Notes: generated by a model not told the origin, from the letters alone. 64,000 nt of DNA from Clostridium ihumii AP5 (GCF_000612845.1 NZ_CCAT010000045.1:211831-275830), one strand, 5' to 3'. Shown: positions 25,468-35,340, counted from the first letter of the stretch. A program made the numbers and translations.

Positions 25468-26145
25468 TTATTTGTCAGCTTCATATCTTTTTCTATGAGA
25501 AATCATTATATCATTTAATATTTCTCCAGTACTTGGTGGAGTATATGTAATAGCATTTGCACCTGCAAGTATTGTTTCTTTTATACTTTCATCAGTTGGT
25601 CCACCAGTTGCTATTATAGGGAATTCTGGGTATTTCTCTCTTATTTTTCTTACAATTTTAGCTGTATTTTTAGCTCCTGATACATTTAAAATTGTTGCTC
25701 CTGCTTCTATTCTTCCATCTATATCATCAAGTTCAGAAACTACAGTAACTATTATTGGTAAATCTATTGTATCTCTCATTTCTCTAACAACTTCATTTGA
25801 TATAGATGAATTCATTACAACACCCATTGCACCTTTGAATTCAGCATCCAATGCTAAGTTTACAACCCTTTTCCCTGTAGTTATAGCTCCACCTACACCA
25901 CAAAATACAGGAATATCAGATGCTAACAACAATGCTTCTGTTATTATTGGTTGTGGAGTAAAAGGATATACTGCTATAACTGCATCTGCATTAGTATTTT
26001 TTATTATAGCTACATCAGTAGAAAACACTAATGACTTAATCCTTTTTCCAAAAATAATAATTCCACTAGCATCACGTATTACTCTTGGTAATTCAATCAT
26101 ATGACTTCTTAATAAACCTTTAAACTCTGGTACATATTTTGCCAA
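25468..26145 (-). CDS. TIM-barrel protein with phosphate-binding motif, function unknown
   Basis: A 225-residue soluble protein with an alternating beta/alpha pattern. Its C-terminal part, PIIATGGPTDESIKETILAGANAITYTPPS, resembles the phosphate-binding loops of nucleotide- or phospho-sugar TIM barrels; upstream are AVYPFTPQP, PVFCGVGGAITTGKR and VTVVSELDDIDGRIEAGA. It may act on a phosphorylated substrate; relatives are annotated only as hydrolases or unknowns as far as I recall. Start is TTG at 26145 after GGGGG. Single-gene unit with a strong terminator. Confidence 0.6.
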   Translation of the reverse strand: MAKYVPEFKGLLRSHMIELPRVIRDASGIIIFGKRIKSLVFSTDVAIIKNTNADAVIAVYPFTPQPIITEALLLASDIPVFCGVGGAITTGKRVVNLALDAEFKGAMGVVMNSSISNEVVREMRDTIDLPIIVTVVSELDDIDGRIEAGATILNVSGAKNTAKIVRKIREKYPEFPIIATGGPTDESIKETILAGANAITYTPPSTGEILNDIMISHRKRYEADK

Positions 26146-26277
26146 AATAATTCCCCCTTTTCCTTTTAAAATTATGTTTATATATATAATATACCTTTGT
26201 TTAAAATATTTAAATATAAATTCAAAAAAACTTCAAACATTCAATATAAATTTTTAATGTTAGAAGTGTAAATTTAA

Positions 26278-26565
26278 CTAATCTAAATAGCATTTTTCAA
26301 ATTCATCTAGACTTTTATAAAGCTTAACATCCATATCAATCTTTTTATAATTTTTTGCATATTCTTTCATAGAATCGTCAAATGCTTTTGCTGATGAAAG
26401 TAAATTGCTAGGTGAAATATTTTCCATAAGTTCTATTTTATCAATATTATAATTATCATACATTTCATTGTAAAATCCTCCCCAACTTTCTTCACTATCA
26501 TTCCACATATCCGCCACAGCTTGTGCATATTCTAAGTTATACTCTAAAAAGTCTAAATTTATCAT
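26278..26565 (-). pseudogene. Truncated GNAT-family remnant (95 residues)
   Basis: Its start, MINLDFLEYNLEYAQAVADM, with NDSEESWGG resembles the N terminus of larger clostridial GNAT proteins (about WNxSxxxWGG), but no acetyl-CoA-binding domain follows; after about 30 residues the sequence becomes an acidic helical tail. AGAGGT precedes the ATG at 26565, so a short protein may still be made. I read it as an internally deleted acetyltransferase gene. A small acidic protein of its own is the alternative. Confidence 0.45.
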
Positions 26566-26600
26566 AAATGTACCTCTCATTTTTAAATATACTAAATCAT

Positions 26601-26626
26601 AAAAAAAGCCTTGATTGCTCAAGACT
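26601..26626 (-). terminator. Terminator below the PAP2 gene
   Basis: AGTCTTGA pairs with TCAAGGCT on the minus strand around GCAA, followed by TTTTTTT. The stem core belongs to the recurring TTGA/TCAAG terminator type seen elsewhere in this window. Confidence 0.8.
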
Positions 26627-26759
26627 TCAAATTATCTACTTTCTCATTGCATAAAAAACACTTTAATATTAAGGAATAGTACTTCTTTAATAAATTCTCT
26701 ACTTAATTAATATACCCTTTTTTCTATTTTATAAAACCTAATAAACTTTGCCCAAATTC

Positions 26760-27446
26760 CTACTTAAAGATTTCTACATTATTAATATCTTTTTTCTTTT
26801 TATGAAATTTTTTTATGAAATTGGTGTTATAAAATATATATTCTATGCCTTTATAAACACCTTCCACTAAAACTAACCCAGCTAGTAAATCCATAATTAT
26901 ATGTTGTTTGACAAATTGAGTTGAAATTATAATTAACCATCCAATTATATTAAACCTAATTTTATATTTTATAGGCATGTTTTTAAGTTTATTTATTCCT
27001 TTTAAAACTGAAAAAGTTGCTACTACATGAATACTAGGAAAACAATTATATGGATTATCCTTGCTATAAATAAACCTAACAAAACTGCACAAAAAATCAT
27101 CATGAATTATTACTGGTCTTGGCACATAGGTTTGAAAAAACATGTAAATTATAAGACAAATAAAATTTCCTATATTTAAAGCCAAAAGTGAAATAAAATA
27201 TCTTTCTTCATCACAATAACAAATTATTATAAGTAAAATTACCAAATTCGGCATATACATCATATATGGAATGATAAATACATTTATAAATGGAACTAAG
27301 CTATCTAATTCTGTATATAGTGAATGTAATTTTTGATTTGGAGCATTATTTATTAAAAAATATCCTATACTAGTTAAAACTATAGAAAATATCCACAAAT
27401 ATGGTTTTATACTTTTCACATTATATTTTTCTAGTAACCACTTCAT
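26760..27446 (-). CDS. PAP2-family membrane phosphatase
   Basis: A 228-residue protein with about six membrane helices. The PAP2 active-site motifs are present in the spacing expected: VPRPVI (motif C1-like), NCFPSIHVVATFSVL (PSxH) and QHIIMDLLAG (HxxxD). It would remove phosphate from a lipid or polyprenyl phosphate on the outer face of the membrane. GGTGG lies just before the ATG at 27446. It follows a two-gene ABC exporter on the same strand by about 100 bp and may belong to that unit. Confidence 0.82.
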   Translation of the reverse strand: MKWLLEKYNVKSIKPYLWIFSIVLTSIGYFLINNAPNQKLHSLYTELDSLVPFINVFIIPYMMYMPNLVILLIIICYCDEERYFISLLALNIGNFICLIIYMFFQTYVPRPVIIHDDFLCSFVRFIYSKDNPYNCFPSIHVVATFSVLKGINKLKNMPIKYKIRFNIIGWLIIISTQFVKQHIIMDLLAGLVLVEGVYKGIEYIFYNTNFIKKFHKKKKDINNVEIFK

Positions 27447-27550
27447 AAAAACCACCTTTTATACTAAATTATTCTATAATTCATATTATATTGCTTAAAA
27501 GCTTTAAATAGATACATATTTTATAATTTACTGCAAAATTATTTTTATTT

Positions 27551-29347
27551 CTAAACATAGTACTGTGCCTGTGCCATATACATACTTTCATACTGGCTTC
27601 CTACAACCCCTACTAGTTCCTTATGAGTTCCATATTGAATAATTTCACCTTTATGAAATACTGCAATTTTATCACAGAATTTACAACTTGATAATCTATG
27701 TGAAATATATATAACAGTTTTTCCTCCAATTAATTCATTAAATTTACTGTATATATCTGCTTCTGCAATAGGATCTAATGCTGCTGTAGGTTCATCTAAA
27801 ATAACTATTGGTGAATTTTTAAATATTGCTCTTGAAATAGCTAGTTTTTGAGATTGTCCTCCTGAAAACTCTATGCCACCTTCTTCAAAAGTCTTATATA
27901 TATGAGTATTTATTCCACTAGGCAATTTCAATATATCTTTTTCTAACCCTACATTTTTAAGTACTTTTTCAATTTCTTCATCTTTTGAAAATTCACAATT
28001 ATCAAGAGCCACATTTTCCTTAATACTAAATGCCATCAATTTAAAATCTTGAAATACTACAGCTAATAATTTCATGTACTCTTCATAATTATACTCGTTA
28101 ATATTTACACCATTTAATAAAATTTCCCCCTGTGTAGGTTCATAAAGTCTTGTAAGTAATTTTATAAATGTGGTTTTCCCTGCTCCATTTAGTCCTACTA
28201 CTGATAATTTTTCTCCATTTTTAATAACTATTGATATATTTCTTAATATATAATCATCACTTCTTGGATACTTAAATGATACATTTTTAAATTCTATATT
28301 AAATTCTTTTATATCTTCAATTTTCTTATGACCACTATTATTAATAGATTTAATTTGCTCAAACTCAATATATGTTTCTAATAACTTACACATTTGTCTT
28401 AATGATATAAAATTAGTACTAAACTCTAATACAGTATTACTAAAATTCACAGCCGAAGCTACATACATTGTAAATGACCCTATTCCTATAGACTTTACAA
28501 ATACTTTATAAGTCATATATGCATAAATAATTAACATTTGCACTTGAAGATTTATCTTGCTAAGTCCATTATACTTCCATATAGTTTTAAACACCTTACC
28601 AAATTCATATAATGAAGCTTCATTATATTCTTTATATTTTTCCATAATTAAAGGACTTATATCATATAATCTTATATCCTTAGCCATAGAAAAATCTTTA
28701 ATTATACTATCAAAATACTCTGATGTTCTATTTAAAGGAATTAATACTTTGTACAAACCTAGCTCAACTTTTTGAGATTTTTTATATATAAAAGAATTTA
28801 AACCAATTATACAAAGTATGATTAAAATAATATATAAGTCTAAAGTTGAAATTACTACTACAAGACTTATAATTGTTATAATATTTGTTATTACTTTCAC
28901 TGTTTCACTTATTATTCTCTCTATAGCATATTGAGTATTAATAGGATATAGGGCTTTTTCCTTTAAATTTAAAACTTCTGGATCTTCTATTTTTTCAAAG
29001 TCCATATTCATTATTTTTTTTCCTATTAATAAATTAATTTCATCTAATATTTCTTTATTTTTTATATAAATTATGGTATCTAACCACTTATCAAACAAAC
29101 TCAATAAAAAGTTTCCAATTATAATTGTAATTACTAACGTAATAAATACTTCCATTCTTCTTTGATTTATTAATTCATCTATAATAAATTTAGGAATTAT
29201 TATGTTAACAAGTGGAGTTAGTGATTTTAATGTTGATGATAAAATCAACATTGGTATATATGACTTTGAAATTCCATGAATTAATCCCAGGAAATATATA
29301 ACAGTACTAAAATCCTTATTTATTTCTAACTCATTTTTCTTTTTCAT
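27551..29347 (-). CDS. ABC exporter half-transporter B (membrane + ATPase)
   Basis: A 598-residue type I exporter: about six helices in residues 20-330, then an ATPase domain with Walker A GLNGAGKTT, signature FSGGQSQKLA, Walker B IVILDEPTAALDP and switch His in ISHRLSS. It starts one base after the upstream gene stop, with GAGGG as ribosome site, so the two half-transporters are coupled and probably form a heterodimer. Substrate unknown; the family includes peptide and lipid exporters. A PAP2 gene follows. Confidence 0.88.
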   Translation of the reverse strand: MKKKNELEINKDFSTVIYFLGLIHGISKSYIPMLILSSTLKSLTPLVNIIIPKFIIDELINQRRMEVFITLVITIIIGNFLLSLFDKWLDTIIYIKNKEILDEINLLIGKKIMNMDFEKIEDPEVLNLKEKALYPINTQYAIERIISETVKVITNIITIISLVVVISTLDLYIILIILCIIGLNSFIYKKSQKVELGLYKVLIPLNRTSEYFDSIIKDFSMAKDIRLYDISPLIMEKYKEYNEASLYEFGKVFKTIWKYNGLSKINLQVQMLIIYAYMTYKVFVKSIGIGSFTMYVASAVNFSNTVLEFSTNFISLRQMCKLLETYIEFEQIKSINNSGHKKIEDIKEFNIEFKNVSFKYPRSDDYILRNISIVIKNGEKLSVVGLNGAGKTTFIKLLTRLYEPTQGEILLNGVNINEYNYEEYMKLLAVVFQDFKLMAFSIKENVALDNCEFSKDEEIEKVLKNVGLEKDILKLPSGINTHIYKTFEEGGIEFSGGQSQKLAISRAIFKNSPIVILDEPTAALDPIAEADIYSKFNELIGGKTVIYISHRLSSCKFCDKIAVFHKGEIIQYGTHKELVGVVGSQYESMYMAQAQYYV

Positions 29348-29348
29348 G

Positions 29349-31169
29349 TTATGCACCCTCCTCTTCTAAGTTTTCTTCCTTATAATAGGATGCTTGTACA
29401 TTAAACATTTCTGCATATTTTCCATTTTTATTTAAAAGTTCATCATGTGTTCCATATTCTTTTATTTCTCCATTCTCGAAAAAAGCTATAACATCACAAA
29501 ACCTTGTACTCGCTAACCTATGCGATATGAAAAAAGCTGTTTTATTACCTATCATACTATTAAAGTTTATATATATATTATATTCTGCAATAGGATCTAA
29601 TGCTGCTGTCGGTTCATCTAAAATTACAATATGTCCATCTTTATATAATCCTCTAGCAAGAGCCAATTTCTGATTTTCTCCCCCAGACAATTCTATTCCA
29701 TTAGAATCAAATATTTTAAGTAATGATGTATCTATTCCCCTTTCTAATGAATTAATCTTTTCTCCTATTCCAGCCATTTCAATACTATTTAAAACTTTTT
29801 TTCTATCTATACAGTCTTTATCTTTAAATGCTATATTTTCAGCTATAGAAAAAGCAAACATTTTTATTTCTTGAAACACTACTGAAAATAATTTATAATA
29901 TTCATTTCTATCAAAATTTGCTATATTCACTCCATTTATTAGTATTTCACCTTCTAGAGGTTCATAAAGTCTAGTTAATAGCTTAACAAATGTAGTTTTA
30001 CCTGCACCATTAACTCCTACCATAGCTAATTTTTGACCCTTCTCTATTTTTAAAGAAAGGTTTTTAAAGATATATCTATCACTATTAGGATATTTAAATG
30101 ATACGTTTTTAAACTCTATTTCATAAGTATCATCTTTAGGAATATTTAAATAATCTAATTCTTCCTTTTTTAAATCCTTTTCAATAAAATCTCTAAAATC
30201 ATTTATATATAAATTCTGTGCATTTATATGTGCTATATCATTTAATATTTTTTGCATCCATCCTGCAAAACTTGCTATTGTTGCAAAATACATAGTAAAA
30301 TTTCCTATACTCATATTTCCATATAATACCTTGTAAATTAAATATGCATATACTATTCCTTCCCTAATCAATAAAAGAAAAACTTCAACTATCGCTACTT
30401 TAAAATATTTATATTTAATATCTTTTTCAATTTTAACTTGATCTTTCTTAAATTTATAAAATTTATTAGCTATCCATTGACTTAAATTGAAAACCCGTAT
30501 ATCCTTTCCATAAGTAAAATTACACATAATATCATAAATATATTTACTTTTTCTATTTAACTCTGAAACATCGTCTTTTCTTTTATATTCATATTTTTTT
30601 ACTTTAGTAGTTAAATAGTAAACAATCCATACATTAATTATTAAATATAATATAATCCATGGACTTAATGTGGCCACAATAGTTACGTATCCTAAAAATG
30701 CAATTCCTAGTCCAAATAATCCAAAAAGCTTACGAATCACACTTTCAATGCCAAAAGCAGCTCCTGCTACAGCTTTTCCTGCTGTTTCTATATCGTTTAA
30801 AATTTTAGGATTTTCAGTGTATTTAAAATCCATAGTCATACACTTTTCATTTATAAGGTTGGTGAATTTAAATGTTATGTCCATTAATCTTGGTGAATAT
30901 GATCCTTCTAAATATGAATTCAAGTAGTTTAATACTGATGATATAATAAAATAGTTTAATATTATTATGATTAATCTTTGTGCTCTATTCTCCCCCATTA
31001 ATTCATCAATTAAAAATTTTGGAGCAAATATGTTTATAAATGGAATCAACGCTGTTACTATAGTAAATAAACCAAAATAATACAACAACTTCTTGTCCCA
31101 TTTCAAGGTCTTCCTAATTAGAAATTTAACATTACTGATAAGTCCACGCCTATCATTGTTTTCATTCAT
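29349..31169 (-). CDS. ABC exporter half-transporter A (membrane + ATPase)
   Basis: A 606-residue type I exporter paired with the next gene. Helices occupy about residues 25-330; the ATPase has Walker A GVNGAGKTT, signature LSGGENQKLALARGL, Walker B IVILDEPTAALDP and the switch His in ISHRLAS. Both partners have complete catalytic residues, so the pair is not obviously asymmetric. Start at ATG 31169 after GGGGTGG; an upstream in-frame start at 31214 lacks a ribosome site. First gene of the unit. Confidence 0.88.
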   Translation of the reverse strand: MNENNDRRGLISNVKFLIRKTLKWDKKLLYYFGLFTIVTALIPFINIFAPKFLIDELMGENRAQRLIIIILNYFIISSVLNYLNSYLEGSYSPRLMDITFKFTNLINEKCMTMDFKYTENPKILNDIETAGKAVAGAAFGIESVIRKLFGLFGLGIAFLGYVTIVATLSPWIILYLIINVWIVYYLTTKVKKYEYKRKDDVSELNRKSKYIYDIMCNFTYGKDIRVFNLSQWIANKFYKFKKDQVKIEKDIKYKYFKVAIVEVFLLLIREGIVYAYLIYKVLYGNMSIGNFTMYFATIASFAGWMQKILNDIAHINAQNLYINDFRDFIEKDLKKEELDYLNIPKDDTYEIEFKNVSFKYPNSDRYIFKNLSLKIEKGQKLAMVGVNGAGKTTFVKLLTRLYEPLEGEILINGVNIANFDRNEYYKLFSVVFQEIKMFAFSIAENIAFKDKDCIDRKKVLNSIEMAGIGEKINSLERGIDTSLLKIFDSNGIELSGGENQKLALARGLYKDGHIVILDEPTAALDPIAEYNIYINFNSMIGNKTAFFISHRLASTRFCDVIAFFENGEIKEYGTHDELLNKNGKYAEMFNVQASYYKEENLEEEGA

Positions 31170-31267
31170 AATTCCACCCCTTTTCAGTTTTAGAAACATT
31201 CTAAATATTACCACAATATCTTCGAATACTCAACCTTTTTTACCAATTTATTGATATTAAAACTACA

Positions 31268-31423
31268 TTAAAATTTAAAAATATTTCTTAACTTACTATG
31301 TGAACCTAAAGACTGTCTGAAAATAACTTTCCTCTTAAATTTATCTATAAATTGTCGTATATCCTTAACTTTCTCAAATATAAAATGTAATATTTGAGAA
31401 TATTTCTTTATTTCACTTAAAAA
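31268..31423 (-). pseudogene. Degenerate coding remnant, unidentified
   Basis: A 52-codon open stretch without start codon between two stops. The translation is strongly protein-like: KKYSQILHFIFEKVKDIR, then QFIDKFKRKVIFRQSLGSHS and KLRNIFKF, with regular spacing of charged and hydrophobic residues. I cannot name the family; a mobile-element gene fragment is possible because a clear transposase fragment lies 2 kb away. The right end overlaps the GNAT terminator. Confidence 0.35.
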
Positions 31424-31451
31424 TCAGCTAGAGTAAAAACCCCAGCTGATT
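31422..31451 (-). terminator. Terminator of the GNAT gene at 31478
   Basis: AATCAGCT (31422-31429) pairs with AGCTGATT (31444-31451); the minus-strand tail is TTTAAGTG, only weakly T-rich. Confidence 0.6.
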
Positions 31452-31477
31452 CAATATTTACTTTATTGTGATTTTAT

Positions 31478-32284
31478 TTAATTAAGTTTTACAAGCACAA
31501 TTCTATAATCACAAATCTTTTGAAATTGATTTTTTTCAGCTACTCTAACTGATGGAGTGTTTTCCTTCCAAGAATCCCAATACGGAACTATATTTAAATC
31601 TACACATTTTTTTAAAAATTCATTTGCAATTATAGTTGCTACACCTTTTCCTTCGCATTCTTCAATAGTTTCAACACCTATTCCACAATAATTTTTACTT
31701 ACATATTCTGACGTACACCAACTAATTATATTTTCATCCATTATTGCACAATAACCAAAACCATTATTAGAAAAGTTGTCTACTGAGCCCCACATTCCCT
31801 CTACTTCATCTATAAGACAGTTATGATTTCCTAACGAATCCTTCTTTAATATATCATTGTCTATACTCTTAATTATTAAATCATCATTTTTCTTTATTAT
31901 TGGAACAGAGTTCAGTTCTTGTTTAAATAAAAATCTATCTACTACTTTATGTTTAAATCCCTTTAACTCTTCTAATAATTCATTTTCCCAGACTTCTGGA
32001 TAATAATTAATTTTGACTAACCCTACTTCTTTTCTTCTACTATCATTTAAATAGTTCTCCTTAAAGAAAGTTATTGCCTCTTTATATTTATTCTTATCTC
32101 CTACCTCTCCACCAAAGTAAACACAATTTCCTTCATATATTAAAAATATTGATATATTCTCAATATCATCAACAATTATTTGTGCTGGTGTATTGCCTTC
32201 AATAATAGAATCAAATAAAAAACTATGTATATCTGATTTGTATACCTCAAGCAATTTATCCTTATTTATTTTTAATTCTTTCAT
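31478..32284 (-). CDS. ZmaR-like GNAT acetyltransferase
   Basis: A 268-residue protein with a variable N-terminal half and a C-terminal GNAT domain: GFGYCAIMDENIISWCTSEYVS (read in parts), GVETIEECEGKGVATIIANEFLKK and PYWDSWKENTPSVRVAEKNQF. This arrangement matches the GNAT subgroup that contains the zwittermicin A self-resistance enzyme ZmaR. The true acceptor is unknown. Its upstream neighbour is another GNAT gene, 133 bp away, so both may be an accessory detoxification set. Confidence 0.75.
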   Translation of the reverse strand: MKELKINKDKLLEVYKSDIHSFLFDSIIEGNTPAQIIVDDIENISIFLIYEGNCVYFGGEVGDKNKYKEAITFFKENYLNDSRRKEVGLVKINYYPEVWENELLEELKGFKHKVVDRFLFKQELNSVPIIKKNDDLIIKSIDNDILKKDSLGNHNCLIDEVEGMWGSVDNFSNNGFGYCAIMDENIISWCTSEYVSKNYCGIGVETIEECEGKGVATIIANEFLKKCVDLNIVPYWDSWKENTPSVRVAEKNQFQKICDYRIVLVKLN

Positions 32285-32417
32285 ATCTACATATTATTAA
32301 AAGAAATATATTTAAGCCATAATAGCCTTAATCATCTCTCCACTTGTTATAGCTTTTTATTTGTATACCATTTATTAAACTTTCACCATTTATAATAATC
32401 CTATTAACTCTTAATAA

Positions 32418-33200
32418 TTAGAATTCACACAATATAATTCTATGATTGGCTATAAAGCCTGATTTTTCTAAAGTTTTTTTAGATATAATATTTTTTACAT
32501 CACAACAAACCATTGGAATTAAATTTTTGCTATAGCAATGTTCTTTTAACTTAACATTAATATAGGTTCCTATTCCATTTCCACGATATTTTTCAACCAC
32601 ATGCATACCTATATCACCATATTTTTCTCCATGTTCTTTAATTATTCTAAATTCTCCAATTCCAAGTAAGTTATCATTATCATATAATACAAATAACTGC
32701 TCATTATCTATTAATTTCTCATAATATCCCTTAAATGCCGGATCACATTTATTTTTTATTTCATCTATATCTTGCCCTTGAGCTAATCTAAAAGATAGCT
32801 TTGAAAAACTATTTAATTCATATCTTACTTTTTCATTATCTGTAAAAAGATATGAATCTACAGTTATATTTTTTTGATAGTCAAGACATAAGGACATAAA
32901 TTCTGGTTCTTTTGTAGAAACCCCCGCCTTTTCTACTATATCACTTGTAATAATATATTTAAAAATTTCTTCTTCATTCATGTAGTATTCTTTAGAAACA
33001 TAAAACTGTACTAATGTTTTACATGAATTTACACAAAAGTGCCCTGCAACTTTACCATTGTACAAGACTTCATAACATTTTGAACTAGCCACTTCTACAT
33101 TCTGCCAAAAACCATCTATTGGAGTTTTTAAGCTCTCAATATACTTACTTTTTAGTCTATTTGCTTCTTGCTCGACTTTAACTTCTACAATTTCAATCAT
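32418..33200 (-). CDS. GNAT acetyltransferase with N-terminal GNAT-like domain
   Basis: A 260-residue protein. The C-terminal domain is a normal GNAT: LLGIGEFRIIKEHGEKYGDIGMHVVEKYRGNGIGTYINVKLKEHC (read in parts) with the acetyl-CoA loop YRGNGIGTY and a final SKKTLEKSGF. Residues 1-110 show a second, weaker GNAT-like pattern (YNGKVAGHFCVNS; VQFYVSKEYY), so this may be a tandem fold. Acceptor unknown. It is the first gene after a ~1 kb region without intact genes. Confidence 0.75.
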   Translation of the reverse strand: MIEIVEVKVEQEANRLKSKYIESLKTPIDGFWQNVEVASSKCYEVLYNGKVAGHFCVNSCKTLVQFYVSKEYYMNEEEIFKYIITSDIVEKAGVSTKEPEFMSLCLDYQKNITVDSYLFTDNEKVRYELNSFSKLSFRLAQGQDIDEIKNKCDPAFKGYYEKLIDNEQLFVLYDNDNLLGIGEFRIIKEHGEKYGDIGMHVVEKYRGNGIGTYINVKLKEHCYSKNLIPMVCCDVKNIISKKTLEKSGFIANHRIILCEF

Positions 33201-33274
33201 TCTATCTATCTCCTATCCAAATAAGTAAATTCAAAATTAATATATTTGAAAAAGCTAATAACTTAGTATACTTG

Positions 33275-33394
33275 TTTATCTTTCAGTACAATTTCATTCG
33301 TCCTCATGGTTCTTTAAATGATTTTACACCAGCAGAGGTAGCTGGTTTTGAAACTACTGAATTAGATAAAGATACTTGATTTACAGCAGTTTAA
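33275..33394 (+). pseudogene. DDE transposase C-terminal fragment
   Basis: A 120-bp plus-strand relic reading FIFQYNFIRPHGSLNDF then TPAEVAGFETTELDKDT, an in-frame TGA (33377-33379, probably once TGG) and FTAV before TAA. The YNFIRPHGSLN-x-TPAEVAG block is the hallmark of the C-terminal end of DDE integrase-core transposases. The rest of the gene is missing and no inverted terminal repeats were found. It shows that a mobile element once inserted here. Confidence 0.8.
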
Positions 33395-33660
33395 TTTTAA
33401 TTAATATTTTTGATCAACCTGCAAAAATCAAATTTATTGCAGACTTGTTTGCTATGCAATAAAATCTTCAAACTTATATACTTTTCAAAGAACTAACAAC
33501 TCTAAGAATTTTAAAGATATTTTTTCATATCTACTTAACAGATTACTAATCTTAAACATATATTTTATGCGATGAATCTAAATATTTTCATCACATGAAG
33601 AAATCTTCAAGTAATATATCTCCATAACTTCAACACGCATATATATTAAATTAATTTGAT

Positions 33661-33802
33661 TTCTATCTTTATTTACATTGTACTTCTATTTATTTACTAT
33701 TTTTGTCATATACTGAACCTTACTTATTAAATTTTTTTAACTTCATTTTATGTTGTTAATTTATTATTCATTTTTTTGCAAATATATTTATTTAAAATCA
33801 AT
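33661..33802. repeat. Intergenic repeat, copy A
   Basis: Matches copy B at 39881-40022 over about 140 bp at roughly 80 percent identity with the same orientation. Shared blocks include TACTTCTATT, TTTACTAT-TTTGTCATATA, TTGTTAATTTATT-TTCATTTTTT and AAATATAT-TATTTA-AATCAA. No intact gene follows it on the minus strand. Confidence 0.6.
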
Positions 33803-33947
33803 TTATCTAATTAATTTATATATTTGGAATATATTCGTAATAACTGTGTTATCTTAGCCAAACTTTATTTTTGTAAATTCAAAATTAATATATTTTTATT
33901 TCAAATAGTATATATTCTTCTAATGAACTTAAGTATTACACCTTTAA

Positions 33948-33975
33948 TAAAAAAATAGCCCTGATTTCTCAAGGC
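33948..33975 (-). terminator. Terminator-type hairpin of the TTGA/TCAAG class
   Basis: GCC(C)TGA-TTTC-TCA(A)GGC at 33958-33975 with an A run (T run on the minus strand) at 33948-33955. It lies about 250 bp below the broken GNAT gene. Confidence 0.6.
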
Positions 33976-34222
33976 ATTAATCTATTAAACAGTTTTTACT
34001 AATTCTCGTACACTATTTATATACATAATTATATTTGATATTAAATATTTTATATATCACCAAAACATTTCGGTATTAATTTTGAACATTAATGTTTCTA
34101 AAATACTATAAAAAATAATTTTAATATATTCAAAATCCATACAATAAAAATAGTCAGCAACTTTGTTTTAATATTGTTACCATCAAAAACAAAATTACTA
34201 ACTATCATTAATAATTATTTTA

Positions 34223-34540
34223 TTACTTTTTCCACTCTTGTCTTAGTAAACCATATATATACTCATCTACAAATTTTCCTTTTTTATAAACCTGTTCTCT
34301 TATTACACCTTCTCTTACAAATCCAAGACTTTCAAACAATTTTATAAATCGTTCATTAAATGAATACATCTCTACACCTATTCTATTCATATTCTTATAT
34401 ATATTATTAAAACACTTCTGTATTAAATTTAAGCAATTTTCTGTTTTATCAAATCCAAAATTAATTATATTTAATAAAATCCTTACCAATTCCTTTTGCT
34501 CATCTTGTAATTAATAAACATTTATTCTTATAATAATTCA
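34223..34540 (-). pseudogene. Frameshifted RimJ/RimL-type GNAT gene
   Basis: The last part reads FNERFIKLFESLGFVREGV, then REQVYKKGKFVDEYIYGLLRQEW, a typical RimJ/RimL C terminus. Just upstream, in a different frame, is AKGIGKDFIKY, the acetyl-CoA loop region, which then runs into a stop; the continuation INFGFDKTENCLNLIQKCFNN is in the first frame. The N-terminal half is missing. A frameshift plus 5-prime deletion makes this a dead gene, though a short 88-codon frame remains open. Confidence 0.7.
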
Positions 34541-34548
34541 TGATGGCT

Positions 34549-35154
34549 TTATTTCAAAAAATCATTATAATTTTCTATTTCAAATTCTAATTTTTCTTCA
34601 CAATTTAATTTGTAGATTGCAACATTTGAAGTTTTAAATGGTTTATTTTTGTTGGTCCATTCAATACCTTTTACAATGTGACATATTATATTTATTACAC
34701 CACCATGAGTTACAATTAAAATATTTTCGCTTGAAAATTTGTATTTACATATCACATCATCAAACCATTTCTTTACTCTATTATAAAAATCATCTGGACT
34801 TTCACCATTAGGATATTTCTCATTCATTTTTAAAGTATTAAAAAACAATCCAGGATATTTCACTAATGCTTCTTTATTCAACATTCCCCCTAAATCTCCA
34901 TTATTCATCTCTCTCAATTCTTTATCAATTTCAATTTTTATATCTATATTTTTAGCTACTTCATTTGCTGTAGATAAAGCTCTTTGTAAATCACTTGAAA
35001 TAATTTTTGTTATTTTAAACTCTTCCTGCTTTAAATAAAGAAACTCAGCAAGTTTTTTAGCTTGTTCTTTACCTTCCTCTATCAAATCTACTTCACTCCA
35101 TCCCCCTCTATATCTATCATCATCTTTAGCATGTCTAACTAAATAAATATTCAT
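34549..35154 (-). CDS. Histidine phosphatase family protein
   Basis: A 201-residue protein of the phosphoglycerate mutase-like fold. It begins MNIYLVRHAKDDDRYRGGWSE with the catalytic His8 in the RHA form of the RHG motif, has LREMNNGDLGG (proton-donor region) and ends with ILIVTHGGVINIICHIV holding the second catalytic His. It is likely a broad phosphatase on small phosphoesters. GGGGGT lies upstream of the ATG. Part of a run of minus-strand phosphate-related genes with 100-240 bp gaps. Confidence 0.85.
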   Translation of the reverse strand: MNIYLVRHAKDDDRYRGGWSEVDLIEEGKEQAKKLAEFLYLKQEEFKITKIISSDLQRALSTANEVAKNIDIKIEIDKELREMNNGDLGGMLNKEALVKYPGLFFNTLKMNEKYPNGESPDDFYNRVKKWFDDVICKYKFSSENILIVTHGGVINIICHIVKGIEWTNKNKPFKTSNVAIYKLNCEEKLEFEIENYNDFLK

Positions 35155-35340
35155 TTTAAATTACCCCCTAATTTTAACTATCATCTATATTTGCATTGTC
35201 ATTCAATGTATTAATAAATCTTATTTTTTACTAATAAATTCTTTAAATTTATAATAGTAAAACTATCTTTTATATTTCTAATTCCCATAACTATATTTTT
35301 CATATATATTTTTTACTGATTTGCATATTCAATCTTTTTA

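Larger units (their letters stand above)
33395..34222. other. Gene-free region with decayed sequence
   Basis: About 830 bp without an intact gene. It holds one copy of a ~140-bp intergenic repeat (33661-33802) and, on the minus strand just below it, an ATG at 33625 followed by 15 codons (MEIYYLKISSCDENI) and a TAG, which look like the beginning of a dead gene. A terminator-type hairpin lies at 33958-33975. The remainder is AT-rich and uninformative. Confidence 0.5.
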
